Shown here: positions 29,159 through 38,064 of the stretch, one piece after another
Layout: each line of letters starts with the position of its first letter
Position numbering within the stretch: position 1 is the first letter of the stretch
The notes under the pieces: generated by a model
Told to the model about the DNA's origin: nothing
The model's database searches: none
What the model saw: only the letters and a program-made list of their open reading frames with translations
Assembly: GCF_052161615.1 (NCBI RefSeq)
Contig: NZ_CP197417.1
Location: forward strand, 5,828,001-5,892,000
Length of the DNA stretch: 64,000 bases
Direction: 5' to 3'
Source: Aeoliella sp052161615
Lineage (GTDB): Bacteria; Planctomycetota; Planctomycetia; Pirellulales; Lacipirellulaceae
Made by a program: the position numbers and the translations under genes

Positions 29159-30328
29159 CTAAATTGCCTTAATGGCCTCAACCACAGGAAGTCGCATGGC
29201 CTTTGCCGCTGGCGGTAAGGCCCCGACTACCCCTAGTAAGACCGCTACGCCGCAAGCGATCGCGATGCCGACACTATCAACTCGCAGCATAAATGCCCCC
29301 ATTGTGAAGCGGACCGCCAGCCCATCGACTAACAGTAGGCCCAATAGGCATGCAACGAGCGCACCCCCACATGCCAGGATGGTCGCTTCCTGAATCAGCG
29401 TGAGGAGAATCGCCCGCCGACGGAACCCCATCGCCTGTAGCGTCGCCAGCTCTCGTATCCGACCAACTACTGCCCCATACATCGTGTTAAGGCCAGCAAA
29501 TACTCCCGATCCGGCGACCAGCCCTACGACGATCCATCCCAGTAGCCGCACCGGACGGTAGTGCTTTTGGAGCGACGCGTAGTAATCGGCTTCGCCCACA
29601 GCTTTCAGTTCCAGGTCCACTCGCTCACGGCAAAAAAGATCGACATCCGCAATTTGTGCGGGGGACTCCATCGAGACGGCAACAAGACTTAGATCCTGTC
29701 GCTTCAGCGCTGTCTGTAGATCAGCTAGCGGGGCCCACACCTCCGATTCAAAAGCAGAACCGGCCGCGGCGAATCGGCCGCTAATGCTCCATTGCCTACC
29801 ATCAAATTCGATCATTTGGCCAACTGCCGTATCTTCTTCAGGTACGCCAAGCTTCGAATACGCAAGACGTCCCACCATCACTTCGCCGGCCGCAGGCCAA
29901 TTGCCTTCAACTAGTTGCACGCGGTCACGTACCAATGGAGCGGCTGTTGTCACGCCTCGCACCAACCCCATGCCTGGCGTTTCTGATTGCGCCGTTTGCA
30001 TGCGTGTGCCCAGGTAAAGCTCGGGAGAGACGTACGCGACGCCGTTTCGCTCGCGGATACCTTCGACACTTGCTGACACAAGTCCCGGAGTCTGGGCGGC
30101 GATCGAGGAATTCTCGATGTCGGCTGCTGACGAGAGAGCATAAACCAGCGCTACGTTGGGATTACCCGTGGCGGAGAGGGACTTCTCCAGACCACGGATG
30201 AATCCCACCACCACGAGGACTAGCAGCACCACGATCGAAAGGCCCCCGAAAGTGAGCGCACTCCGCGTCGGCCGGCGGAACAAGTTCCGCACGCCGTAGT
30301 CCCAGGGGAGTAAACGTTGACCAAGCAT
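29159..30328 (-). CDS. MacB/FtsX-type ABC permease, first subunit
   Basis: 389 residues beginning with WDYGVRNLFRRPTRSALTF, the classical N-terminus of MacB-like permeases, then a transmembrane helix, a periplasmic MacB_PCD domain and three C-terminal helices including GRIRELATLQAMGFRRRAILL. GAAGG lies 6 bases before the ATG. It lies 15 bp upstream of the adaptor in the operon. With the protein at 25647 it would form a heterodimeric permease, unlike fused homodimeric MacB. Confidence 0.88.
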   Translation of the reverse strand: MLGQRLLPWDYGVRNLFRRPTRSALTFGGLSIVVLLVLVVVGFIRGLEKSLSATGNPNVALVYALSSAADIENSSIAAQTPGLVSASVEGIRERNGVAYVSPELYLGTRMQTAQSETPGMGLVRGVTTAAPLVRDRVQLVEGNWPAAGEVMVGRLAYSKLGVPEEDTAVGQMIEFDGRQWSISGRFAAAGSAFESEVWAPLADLQTALKRQDLSLVAVSMESPAQIADVDLFCRERVDLELKAVGEADYYASLQKHYRPVRLLGWIVVGLVAGSGVFAGLNTMYGAVVGRIRELATLQAMGFRRRAILLTLIQEATILACGGALVACLLGLLLVDGLAVRFTMGAFMLRVDSVGIAIACGVAVLLGVVGALPPAAKAMRLPVVEAIKAI

Positions 30329-30355
30329 TCGAGAACCTTCACGTGTTGGCAGTCA

Positions 30356-30874
30356 CTAATTCCGCACAAAAACTTTGGTGGCCAGCATGCTGAAGTTGCC
30401 GCTCTTGTCTTTCTTGGCCGTTCCTTGAACGACTACCAAGTCCGACTCCTTCAGGCCGAGCAACTGACGTGCATCCACGGGAACAATGTTTCCATCGGTA
30501 TCCACGACCTTTACCAGAGAGGTGCATCCCGCTCGTTCATCGGCGCAACAGTCGTCCAGGCAAATCTCGCCTTCGGTAGAGTCGGTTCCATTGGCGACCA
30601 CGCTTACCGATGGATCGATCAACATGAACGCTGCACGCCCTTCGATCCAAGGATTCGCCGTGCCACCCACCCGGCCCATTAGTACGATCGGCGTTCCGTC
30701 TTCGGCGCTTTCCCGGGCCGCGATGACGGAGACGGCGCCTTCGGGTTCCTCCGAAAGAAGGAAATGGCTGCCGTCGATGCTGGCACCGGGGGACTGCGAT
30801 CCCGGAGAGGTGCCACAGCCTACCTGCACCAAGCCCAGTACGAATACTAATCCAAATAGTGATAACGATTTCAT
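30356..30874 (-). CDS. Lipoprotein of the ABC/metal cluster
   Basis: 172 residues with a lipobox (VQVGC). The mature part looks like a small OB/beta-barrel domain (PIVLMGRVGG ... DLVVVQGTAKKDKSGNFSMLATKVFVRN). A CLDDCCADERAGC segment adds five Cys that could bind metal. It is the gene directly upstream of the first permease (27 bp), so it is probably a periplasmic component of the exporter. Confidence 0.7.
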   Translation of the reverse strand: MKSLSLFGLVFVLGLVQVGCGTSPGSQSPGASIDGSHFLLSEEPEGAVSVIAARESAEDGTPIVLMGRVGGTANPWIEGRAAFMLIDPSVSVVANGTDSTEGEICLDDCCADERAGCTSLVKVVDTDGNIVPVDARQLLGLKESDLVVVQGTAKKDKSGNFSMLATKVFVRN

Positions 30875-30886
30875 TTCGATCGCTCC

Positions 30887-31564
30887 TTAACGTAAGGGTT
30901 GTTTAGGTTGAGAGACATTCGAGACCGCGGGCGCCGTCGGCTCGATAGCTAGGGTTCCGTAGTTACCGAGGAAGGCGGCTGGAGTCGCGCCGGCTGCACG
31001 GATTACCTGCAACATCGACCAAGGCGAGATGGGCTTGTCGGCAACATCGACCGTGATGGTTTGCGAAGGCATGTCCACGCTTACTTTGGCTACCCCGGTG
31101 ATTTCTTGAAGCTTCGACGCAACGAGTTGTGCTTGTTGCGGATCCTTTAACTCCACGAACGAGATTTGCTGACTCTTTCCCATGCGCCGGTGCGCCTCAA
31201 TCGCCTTGGGATCTTCCGGTACGGTAAGACGATAGGTCGCCTCGCCCGTCGTCATGGTCACGGGGCCTCCGTCTGCGACCTGAACGGCGTTCCAAATCTG
31301 TCCTAGGACAGGGGCCGACAATTGGCCGTGCTCAATGGACACGGTGTGAGTGGCGAGATCCACCGACACGCTTCTCACCCCGCGGACGGTGTAGATCTGC
31401 GACGAAACCTTGCGTGCACACCCCGCGCAACACATCTTCTCAGCAACCACCTGAAGCCGACCATCGGGTAGCGACGAAGTCTGCCCGTGAACCTTAGGTG
31501 TTGGCGCGCTAATAGCCATCGAGAACAGAGCGATGGACAAAGCAAGACGGTTTTGAGCCTGCAT
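30887..31564 (-). CDS. Secreted protein with two HMA-like domains
   Basis: 225 residues from the ATG at 31564 (AAGGAAG before it; an upstream ATG at 31585 is less likely). Signal peptide (ALSIALFSMAISAP). Two ferredoxin-like HMA repeats: the first has the metal motif MCCAGCARKV, and the second (SFVELKDPQQAQLVASKLQEITGV) keeps the fold but has lost the CxxC. HMA domains outside the cytoplasm are unusual. It probably hands Cu(I) or another soft metal to the ABC exporter, 13 bp upstream of its lipoprotein gene. Confidence 0.8.
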   Translation of the reverse strand: MQAQNRLALSIALFSMAISAPTPKVHGQTSSLPDGRLQVVAEKMCCAGCARKVSSQIYTVRGVRSVSVDLATHTVSIEHGQLSAPVLGQIWNAVQVADGGPVTMTTGEATYRLTVPEDPKAIEAHRRMGKSQQISFVELKDPQQAQLVASKLQEITGVAKVSVDMPSQTITVDVADKPISPWSMLQVIRAAGATPAAFLGNYGTLAIEPTAPAVSNVSQPKQPLR

Positions 31565-31729
31565 AGGACTTCCTTGTTTGAACATGAAAATTAGTCATTC
31601 GGCGAAAGCGCGCATGGAAAAGGCGCGGCAATCTACGAAGTGGAACTCTGAGAGCATGCATTCTGGTTTAAATGCAGCATCGCGAACCGCAGAGAAAGCA
31701 CCCAATCGCATCAATCGGGTGCGCGGTCG

Positions 31730-32182
31730 TCAAATCAAGAAGCGGCAAAGCTTGGAGCAACGTTCGACAGCAGAGTGATCCCCTGCATCCGGCGGCACCC
31801 GCAAATTCAACTGGTCAGCTCGACACGCAACAACGTCGGAGAAGTACGGATCGACAATCGCAATCAGCGTGAAGTAAGCGAGCTTTAATGGTTCGCCATT
31901 CGATTTCGCCTGATCGTACGGCTGAGGTGCTTCGTGGCACCAACACTCTTCCGAACAGGGGCACGCGTCGTGCTCTTCGCTACTTTGCTCAGGTGCACAG
32001 GGCTCTTCGGCGAAACTTCCTCCCTGATGACAGCAGGTACATTCGCTAAGAGTGGTCTCGATGGATGCGCCGCAGGCACCCAGATAGCAGTAGAACCCAC
32101 ACGCCTGAGCCAGCGTCGACAACGAAAGCAGGATCGCCCCGGAGGCAACCATCCGCTTCAAGTTGTGAGAACGGCCAAACAT
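31730..32182 (-). CDS. Secreted Cys-rich protein 3 (putative metal-binding)
   Basis: 150 residues, signal peptide (VASGAILLSLSTLAQA), about 17 Cys in clusters (CGFYCYLGACG; CTCCHQGG; CPCSEECWCHE), a linker, and a hydrophobic tail with CSKLCRFLI. It is the third protein of this layout in the window. It may be the first gene of the minus-strand ABC cluster, though a 165-bp gap separates it from the HMA gene. Confidence 0.65.
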   Translation of the reverse strand: MFGRSHNLKRMVASGAILLSLSTLAQACGFYCYLGACGASIETTLSECTCCHQGGSFAEEPCAPEQSSEEHDACPCSEECWCHEAPQPYDQAKSNGEPLKLAYFTLIAIVDPYFSDVVACRADQLNLRVPPDAGDHSAVERCSKLCRFLI

Positions 32183-32614
32183 CGCGTCTCTAATAAACTA
32201 TCTTGTGAGCACTTTTGGTAGAATCGGTAGAGGTTGCCACTGTAGTTTACACGAATGGGGTGTCGGAGGCAAAGTCTGCCTGAGTTACCGATATTCCGCT
32301 AGCATTGTAGAACAAGTTTGCTCCAGACCGAGTTTCTGACGTCGAACGTCCGGAGTAGTCGCTATTGCGAGGCTGTGACAGCTGTCATCGATCACGCCCA
32401 GAGCCCCATGAGCGTCACCATGGCATTTGCCATCCCAATCACGAAAAGTCCAAGTGGCATTCTCCCCCTCCGACTGACCCGGGTCACTGATCGTCCGTTG
32501 GATTCCTGGCATCTTCAGCGGCACGGGCACTTGAATCAGACGCGAGTCGCTTGAGCCTCGACTGCGTCATGGAAAATCATTCACATGCGTCTGTTTTAGA
32601 GGAATGGCTAGAGA

Positions 32615-34753
32615 ATGAATAATCCACAGGAAATACAACTCCGCATCCATGGAATGGATTGTGCTGAGGAAGTTCGCTTGCTCAAACGCGAATTGCTGCC
32701 ATTGGTCAAGACAGAAGAGCGTCTCAGATTCGATCTGCTTGAGGGCAAGCTAACACTCACAGTCTTGCCACACGAGGCTACAGAAGGCGACATCCTCGCG
32801 GCGGTCGAGAGAACAGGCCTCCGGGCTGAACGCTGGGGCGATCAGACCACAGCGCAAAGCGGCGTTTCTTTCTGGGACCGGCACCAGAGGACACTTCTTA
32901 CTGCAGCAAGCGGACTGTTCGGCTTGGCGGGAATGATTGTGCAGCTGTATGCCACGGAGCAAGATGTGGATGTTCCCGTCCTTGCAATTGCGCTGTATAG
33001 CTTCGGAATTGCCGCCGGACTGTGCATGGTGCTGCCAAAAGCATGGCGGGCTCTCGTTTCACTTCGACCGGACATGAACTTGCTGATGTCGGTTGCAGTG
33101 GCGGGCGCAGTGCTTATCGACGAATGGTTCGAGGGAGCCACCGTAGCCTTTCTCTTCTCGCTATCGCTGCTGCTTGAGTCGTGGAGCGTCGGGCGTGCCA
33201 GACGAGCTATCGCTGCACTGATGGACCTCTCCCCTCCGATCGCTCACCTTCGCGATCAATTGGGAAATGTCACCGATGTTCCACCGTCTGAGGTATCCGT
33301 TGGCGCATCGGTGATCGTGCGGCCAGGCGAAAAGATTCCGCTGGACGGAATTGTGACCAAGGGTGCGAGCGCTGTCGATCAAGCACCGATTACCGGCGAG
33401 AGTGTCCCCGTTGAAAAGGAGGTGGGGGACGAAGCCTTTGCCGGCACAATCAACGGGGACGGACTACTTGAAATCGAAACGACTAAGGGTGCCGAAGACA
33501 CGACACTGGCCCGTATCATTAAGATGGTCGGAGATGCGGGGTCAAAGCGTGCACCTTCCGAGCAATGGGTCGAAAAGTTTGCCGCAGTTTATACGCCCGT
33601 TGTCATGGGCATTGCGCTGCTGGTGTTGCTCCTTCCTCCACTGATGCTAGGCGGTCAGTGGGGCGATTGGCTGTACCGAGCGCTTGTGCTGCTCGTCATT
33701 GCCTGCCCATGCGCCCTGGTGATTTCAACTCCGGTAAGCGTGGTTGCTGCTCTCGCCGCAGCCGCCCGCCACGGAGTTCTTATTAAGGGAGGCGTCTTCA
33801 TCGAATTGCCGGCACAGCTTAACGCCATCGCGATGGATAAGACTGGTACTCTGACGCTTGGAAAACCGGCCGTCATCGATGTGGTGCCAATGCATGGCCA
33901 TAATGAGGACGAGCTGTTGATGCGAGCTGGTGCTTTGGAACTTAACAGTAACCACCCGTTGGCCCGTGCGATTGTGGAAGAGACCAGACGGCGGGGGATG
34001 AGCTTTGATGCTGCTCAAGACTTTGAGACCATCCAAGGAAAAGGCGCATCCGGCACGATTGACGGAAAGCGATACTGGTTGGGCTCTCATCGATTTGTGG
34101 AGCAGCGCGGCCAGGAAAGTCCCGAGGTTCACGAGCAACTGCAAGCCATGCAGGGCGCCGGTCGAAGTGTGGTGGTTGTAGGCAACGATGAGCATGTCTG
34201 TGGCTTTATATCACTTGCCGATGCAATTCGGGCTGAAAGTCGACAAGTAGTCCAGCAGCTTCACGACGCCGGCATCAAACACATCGTCATGCTCACCGGT
34301 GACAATGCGGGAACGGCGAAGGCGGTCGCCAAGGAAGCAGGAATCGACGAAGTTCAGGCCGATTTGCTGCCAGAAGACAAAGTAGCCGCGGTCGAGAGAC
34401 TGGTGCAACAATACCAGTTTGTGGCCATGATCGGCGACGGCGTCAACGATGCTCCAGCGCTCGCACGTGCTTCCCTAGGCCTTGCGATGGGAGCCGTAGG
34501 AAGTGACGCAGCTATTGAAACTGCCGACATCGCCCTGATGTCTGACGATCTGACAAAGTTGCCATGGCTGATTCACCACTCTCGCCGAACCTTGCGAGTT
34601 ATTCGCCAGAACATCGCCTTCTCATTAGCCGTGAAGGCAGTCTTCGTCGTCCTAACGTTTGTCGGCTTCGCCTCACTCTGGGCCGCCATCGCTGCGGATA
34701 TGGGCGCCTCCCTGTTGGTTATCGCGAATGCTTTACGCCTGCTGAAATCGTAA
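32615..34753 (+). CDS. zntA: Zn/Cd/Pb-type P1B-2 ATPase
   Basis: 712 residues. An N-terminal HMA fold carries a GMDCAEEV loop in which the second Cys of CxxC is Glu. Core motifs are intact: ITGESVPVEKE, IACPCALVISTP, DKTGTLTLGKP, SNHPLARAIV, GDGVNDAPAL. The last helices carry ADMGASLLVIANALRLL; DxG in TM8 is the mark of divalent Zn/Cd/Pb pumps. It is divergent from the ABC cluster and shares the intergenic region at 32183-32614. The HMA variant CxxE also occurs in Pb/Cd-related ATPases, so Zn versus Pb/Cd specificity is open. Confidence 0.92.
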   Translation: MNNPQEIQLRIHGMDCAEEVRLLKRELLPLVKTEERLRFDLLEGKLTLTVLPHEATEGDILAAVERTGLRAERWGDQTTAQSGVSFWDRHQRTLLTAASGLFGLAGMIVQLYATEQDVDVPVLAIALYSFGIAAGLCMVLPKAWRALVSLRPDMNLLMSVAVAGAVLIDEWFEGATVAFLFSLSLLLESWSVGRARRAIAALMDLSPPIAHLRDQLGNVTDVPPSEVSVGASVIVRPGEKIPLDGIVTKGASAVDQAPITGESVPVEKEVGDEAFAGTINGDGLLEIETTKGAEDTTLARIIKMVGDAGSKRAPSEQWVEKFAAVYTPVVMGIALLVLLLPPLMLGGQWGDWLYRALVLLVIACPCALVISTPVSVVAALAAAARHGVLIKGGVFIELPAQLNAIAMDKTGTLTLGKPAVIDVVPMHGHNEDELLMRAGALELNSNHPLARAIVEETRRRGMSFDAAQDFETIQGKGASGTIDGKRYWLGSHRFVEQRGQESPEVHEQLQAMQGAGRSVVVVGNDEHVCGFISLADAIRAESRQVVQQLHDAGIKHIVMLTGDNAGTAKAVAKEAGIDEVQADLLPEDKVAAVERLVQQYQFVAMIGDGVNDAPALARASLGLAMGAVGSDAAIETADIALMSDDLTKLPWLIHHSRRTLRVIRQNIAFSLAVKAVFVVLTFVGFASLWAAIAADMGASLLVIANALRLLKS

Positions 34754-35294
34754 AATGGGCGCACCACAACGATCGGCTTGGCCTCGATCCAGTGGAATTG
34801 ACTCATGGTTGTTGGAGGCACTGCGGTGCCGATAGCGTCCCCATCAGAAGCCGTTGCTGGGCTACGGTGCCGGGCGGATCCTAAAGTACACCGCATATCA
34901 CCTCCCTGCTTGCCAGTTCCTGAGGGCGTCGCATTTCTCAGTTGCAATAAATCGGGTGTATCAGAATGTGCAGTAGTGGGACACGTTGCCCATCTCCGAC
35001 TAATCTACGACTTCGTACGCTGCAACATCGGGCCTTCTGAGCACCACGCACCCCCTGCCGCATTTGCGGTGTCTGAACTAGCTCAGAAGGCTTTCGGCAA
35101 ATGTGTCGGATGGTTCGATTCCCGGAGTGCCAATTGCTGCAAAGTCGCGCCAGTTAATGACTTAGCGTGACATGCGGTATCGGGGCGGCGGCTCCGACGA
35201 CACGATCCCTCAGTCCACACGCCCTGACAGAAAGGCCAAATGGGTCCTAACTCCTCTGCTTGCCATTGGGCCTAATTTGCTATAGTGTCACCCC
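34754..35294. other. Intergenic region holding the right tRNA-like repeat
   Basis: 540 bp without a supported gene; the open frame 34805-35170 again runs through the repeat (35103-35166). Promoter elements for the 35295 gene are presumably in the last 100 bp; nothing specific was identified. Confidence 0.45.
35103..35166 (+). repeat. tRNA 3'-end-like direct repeat, right copy
   Basis: Contains GGATGGTTCGATTCCCG, then GAGTGCCAATTG, matching 23636-23700 at about four of five positions in the same orientation. Upstream (around 35078) TAGCTCAGAAGG weakly resembles a D-arm, but no full cloverleaf can be drawn. Confidence 0.6.
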
Positions 35295-36197
35295 ATGACG
35301 CGTCGTCGCAGCATCTTCTCTAGCCCGCTATTGTTGGGAATTTCCCTACTAGGATCCCTCATCGCAGGGATCGTTGGCCTATCGGCGTCTCTCTCCGTTC
35401 AGATCGCCGTCCTGGGGGTGTTGGTCTCCATCTTGGCAGGGCTGTTGTTCACTTGGCTTGACGAGCAGGCCCGCCGAGACGTGGGCCGGGCGGATTTGGG
35501 CGGCGTCGCACGTGTCGTGGATGCGCTCCAGGATGACCCGGAGCTAGCTGGTGAATTGCGTCGGATATGCAATGCGTTTCTAGCTCTTGCGGAACAAACG
35601 GACCCCGTATTTCGTGCCGCCGTCCTTACTAGGCTTTTAGCCTTGGGGAACGAGTTGGAGCTGGTGTCGCGTGGCAAGATTACCTTTCGCGAAACAGAGT
35701 CGTGGCGGGCGGCCTACCGCGATCTGCTTCAAGATAAGTCCTTGCGGCTCTATCGGTCTGTTGCGTGGGTCAAATCCCCTTCCTACTGGCAAGACGCTCC
35801 CGGTCGGCAAAGTATCCGTGCCAACTACGATGCCATGAATCGTGGCGTCCTCATTGAACGCATCTTCATCCTCCCGGCTGAGTTGTGGCCCGCCGGACAA
35901 TTGTTACCCAATGAAATTGTCCTCCCCTGGATCATGGACCAGTACAACCATGGGGTGTGGGTACTGTTGTGTCTGGAAGCAGACATCGCGGCCGAGCCCG
36001 ACCTGCCGCTGGATTTCGGCATCTACGGAAACTCAGCCGTTGGTAGGCAAGACATGGACGACGACTGCCGTACACGCGAATTTTTGCTTGAATTCAATCC
36101 GGAAGCCGTGAAACTGGCGGAAGATCGCTGGCGACGATTAACGTTGCACGCGACGCCCCTTCGCACGCTACTAGACGGCGAGCATGACAAACCCTAA
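35295..36197 (+). CDS. Membrane-anchored protein with PLD-like (HKD-lacking) domain
   Basis: 300 residues. Two closely spaced N-terminal transmembrane helices (PLLLGISLLGSLIAGIVGL; IAVLGVLVSILAGLLFTWL) are followed by a cytoplasmic helical region (about 65-150). The C-terminal domain has W-x5-G-x-x-x-I..NY.AM.RGVLIERIFIL at about 175-205, a pattern I associate with a non-catalytic PLD-like domain in bacterial regulatory or defence proteins. No HKD catalytic pair is present. The next gene starts 46 bp downstream on the same strand, so a two-gene operon is likely. Confidence 0.65.
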   Translation: MTRRRSIFSSPLLLGISLLGSLIAGIVGLSASLSVQIAVLGVLVSILAGLLFTWLDEQARRDVGRADLGGVARVVDALQDDPELAGELRRICNAFLALAEQTDPVFRAAVLTRLLALGNELELVSRGKITFRETESWRAAYRDLLQDKSLRLYRSVAWVKSPSYWQDAPGRQSIRANYDAMNRGVLIERIFILPAELWPAGQLLPNEIVLPWIMDQYNHGVWVLLCLEADIAAEPDLPLDFGIYGNSAVGRQDMDDDCRTREFLLEFNPEAVKLAEDRWRRLTLHATPLRTLLDGEHDKP

Positions 36198-36242
36198 CAT
36201 AGTGTACAGCGATGCATCTATTCGTGACCTCGCCGCTTCACC

Positions 36243-37442
36243 ATGCCAGCGCCTGTCTATCTCGACACCGCCAGAATGGGCAGAATCTCGCCCACGGCGA
36301 GGGCGATCCAAACAGACTATCTACGCTTTGCGGGCGAGCACGGTTGCCCCCCCGCCATCTCTGATCTATTAGTCCATGGGGGGCGAGATTGGTCGGCCGC
36401 TTTAAAGCGGCGGTTTCCCTTCCTAGCGGGCTGGCGTGGCGTTCGATCGCTGAAGCGGCGGATTCGCCAAGTCGTTGGTGCTCCGCGTGACTCCGCCGTG
36501 ATGTTGACTAGCCGCACCCATGCTTTGATGGAGCTGGCGGCTTATTTGGTACTTCGAAACTGTGACACGGTGCTGACGGTCGATCTCGCCTGGCCAGCCT
36601 ATCGCGAGGTACTGCAAAACGTTGCCTCCCAGCTGGGACGAAACCTCGTCACGGTGAACCTCAGGGCCCTGGTGCTTCAGGGTGCCTCCGTCGAGACAGT
36701 CGTTTGCTCCGTCGTGGAAGCGTTTCATAAGTCTCACGCGTCGGGTCTCTTTCTTCCGGCGGTAAGCCACGATGGCGTCCAATTGCCGATCGACAAAATC
36801 ACCACTGGCTTGAAGGCGTCGAGCGATCTGCGTTTTGTCTTGGTTGATGGTGCACAGCATCTGGCTCACGGTGATCTCGATCTGGCGGACATGGACTGTG
36901 ACTTTTATCTTGCCGGAACGCACAAATGGCTGCGGAGTCTTTATCCGCTCGGGGTGGCCGCCTATGGACACCCCCGGTCAAGGTCCATGATCAAAACAGT
37001 CATCAACGAACTGTTGACCGCGGGGATCGTTGATGATCCCCTCTTAAGGTTTACTTCGCAGCTGGAGAATGCGGCCTTGAGTGGCCCCACAGAAACGATC
37101 AATCTCTCAGGCTTGCTGTCCGCACACGGTGCCGCCGTGGATGCCTCCCCCTCGCGTCTACGCGGCAAGGCCCTGTCCGTCCAATTGATGAACGGCGAGA
37201 AGGTAGGATTGCTGGCCGAACGGGCTGGGTGGCAAAGGATTCTCCCTGTCCAGTCGATGCGATCAGGAATTCTGCTACTGCGTCCACCAGGCGAGTACGG
37301 TTCTAGTCACGAAGATTTGAGGAAAACCTTAGAGTCTCGCGGCGTCGTTGCAACGACTTACGACGATGCTCTTGTCCGATTTTCCATGCCGCGGCGACGT
37401 CTGACCGAAAGTGCCCTGGGTACTATTCGTGACGCACTCTAG
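36243..37442 (+). CDS. Class V aminotransferase-like (PLP-dependent) protein
   Basis: 399 residues with the class V layout: SH-x-G-x-x-LPI at about 175-182, D202-G-A-Q (cofactor pyridine contact) and the Schiff-base lysine K228 in AGTHKWLRS. The family includes cysteine desulfurases and isopenicillin-N-epimerase-like enzymes; no active-site Cys loop of desulfurases is obvious. No metabolic genes surround it. Its only neighbour is the membrane-anchored protein upstream, which suggests a specialised modification or defence role rather than housekeeping metabolism. Confidence 0.8.
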   Translation: MPAPVYLDTARMGRISPTARAIQTDYLRFAGEHGCPPAISDLLVHGGRDWSAALKRRFPFLAGWRGVRSLKRRIRQVVGAPRDSAVMLTSRTHALMELAAYLVLRNCDTVLTVDLAWPAYREVLQNVASQLGRNLVTVNLRALVLQGASVETVVCSVVEAFHKSHASGLFLPAVSHDGVQLPIDKITTGLKASSDLRFVLVDGAQHLAHGDLDLADMDCDFYLAGTHKWLRSLYPLGVAAYGHPRSRSMIKTVINELLTAGIVDDPLLRFTSQLENAALSGPTETINLSGLLSAHGAAVDASPSRLRGKALSVQLMNGEKVGLLAERAGWQRILPVQSMRSGILLLRPPGEYGSSHEDLRKTLESRGVVATTYDDALVRFSMPRRRLTESALGTIRDAL

Positions 37443-37900
37443 GTCGGTGGAAGAAGGCCCAAGACGTCGCTTTGGTCAGACCATACGGAAGAACTGTCCG
37501 ATCTTAGGCTAACTTTCGAGCTGGTTCTTCATCAAGTATGATTGCGTTCCGAACGCTTTCAGTCGCGTAAGACTCTGGGCCCTAACCGACATCTGACGGT
37601 TCGATAACGGAGACCTACGCGGCTGATTTTTCCCTTATAAGGGCATGCCATGCGAGACGCTAGAAAGTGCGGGTGGTCGTCCGATGATCGCTACATCGAC
37701 ACCGCCAATTGGTTCTACCACTAGCCATCTTGCTGGCTTCGTCAACCGCTGGACTGCATACCTCGTGTCTTTCCTCAACCGACACACATCCCAGTCGATT
37801 TGAGTAGCGATCGCCTTCGTAGTAAACTCGCAACGAACAACGCTTCTTGAGTGGTTATAGGTCGACTGAAGACTTCTTCTTCGACTTTCTTTCATCATAC
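37443..37900. other. Non-coding stretch upstream of the methyltransferase leader
   Basis: About 460 bp without a supported gene. The minus-strand open frame at 37635-37898 has no coding features. The promoter of the methyltransferase should lie here or in the leader that follows. Confidence 0.4.
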
Positions 37901-38007
37901 CACGGCGTCAAGGTCCGCAAACTTCGCGGTTTCTTAGCCCAGTTTGCTGCTGCTTTGCTTCGCGTCCGCTCCGAGCGTCCGCAAAGACTCCACCTTGACC
38001 TGCCGTG
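37901..38007 (+). promoter_or_regulatory. Structured leader A, copy 1 (before the methyltransferase)
   Basis: CACGGCGTCAAGGT (37901-37914) pairs with ACCTTGACCTGCCGTG (37992-38007), closing about 77 bases. Inside, a CTTTGC...GCAAAG helix encloses a GC-rich apical hairpin. The same outer and inner helices occur at 44281-44371 with different intervening bases. The ATG of the next gene lies 57 bases downstream behind AAGGA. Confidence 0.6.
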
Positions 38008-38064
38008 TCTGGTGCCCGGTTACGGTCGAAGTGCGACCGCATTTTATAACCACAAGGAACAAAC

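Noticed and set aside
35070..35132. Functional tRNA gene
   Set aside because: A T-arm-like segment and a weak D-arm-like segment are present, but the T-stem has mismatches and no 5' acceptor strand complementary to AGTGCCA was found.
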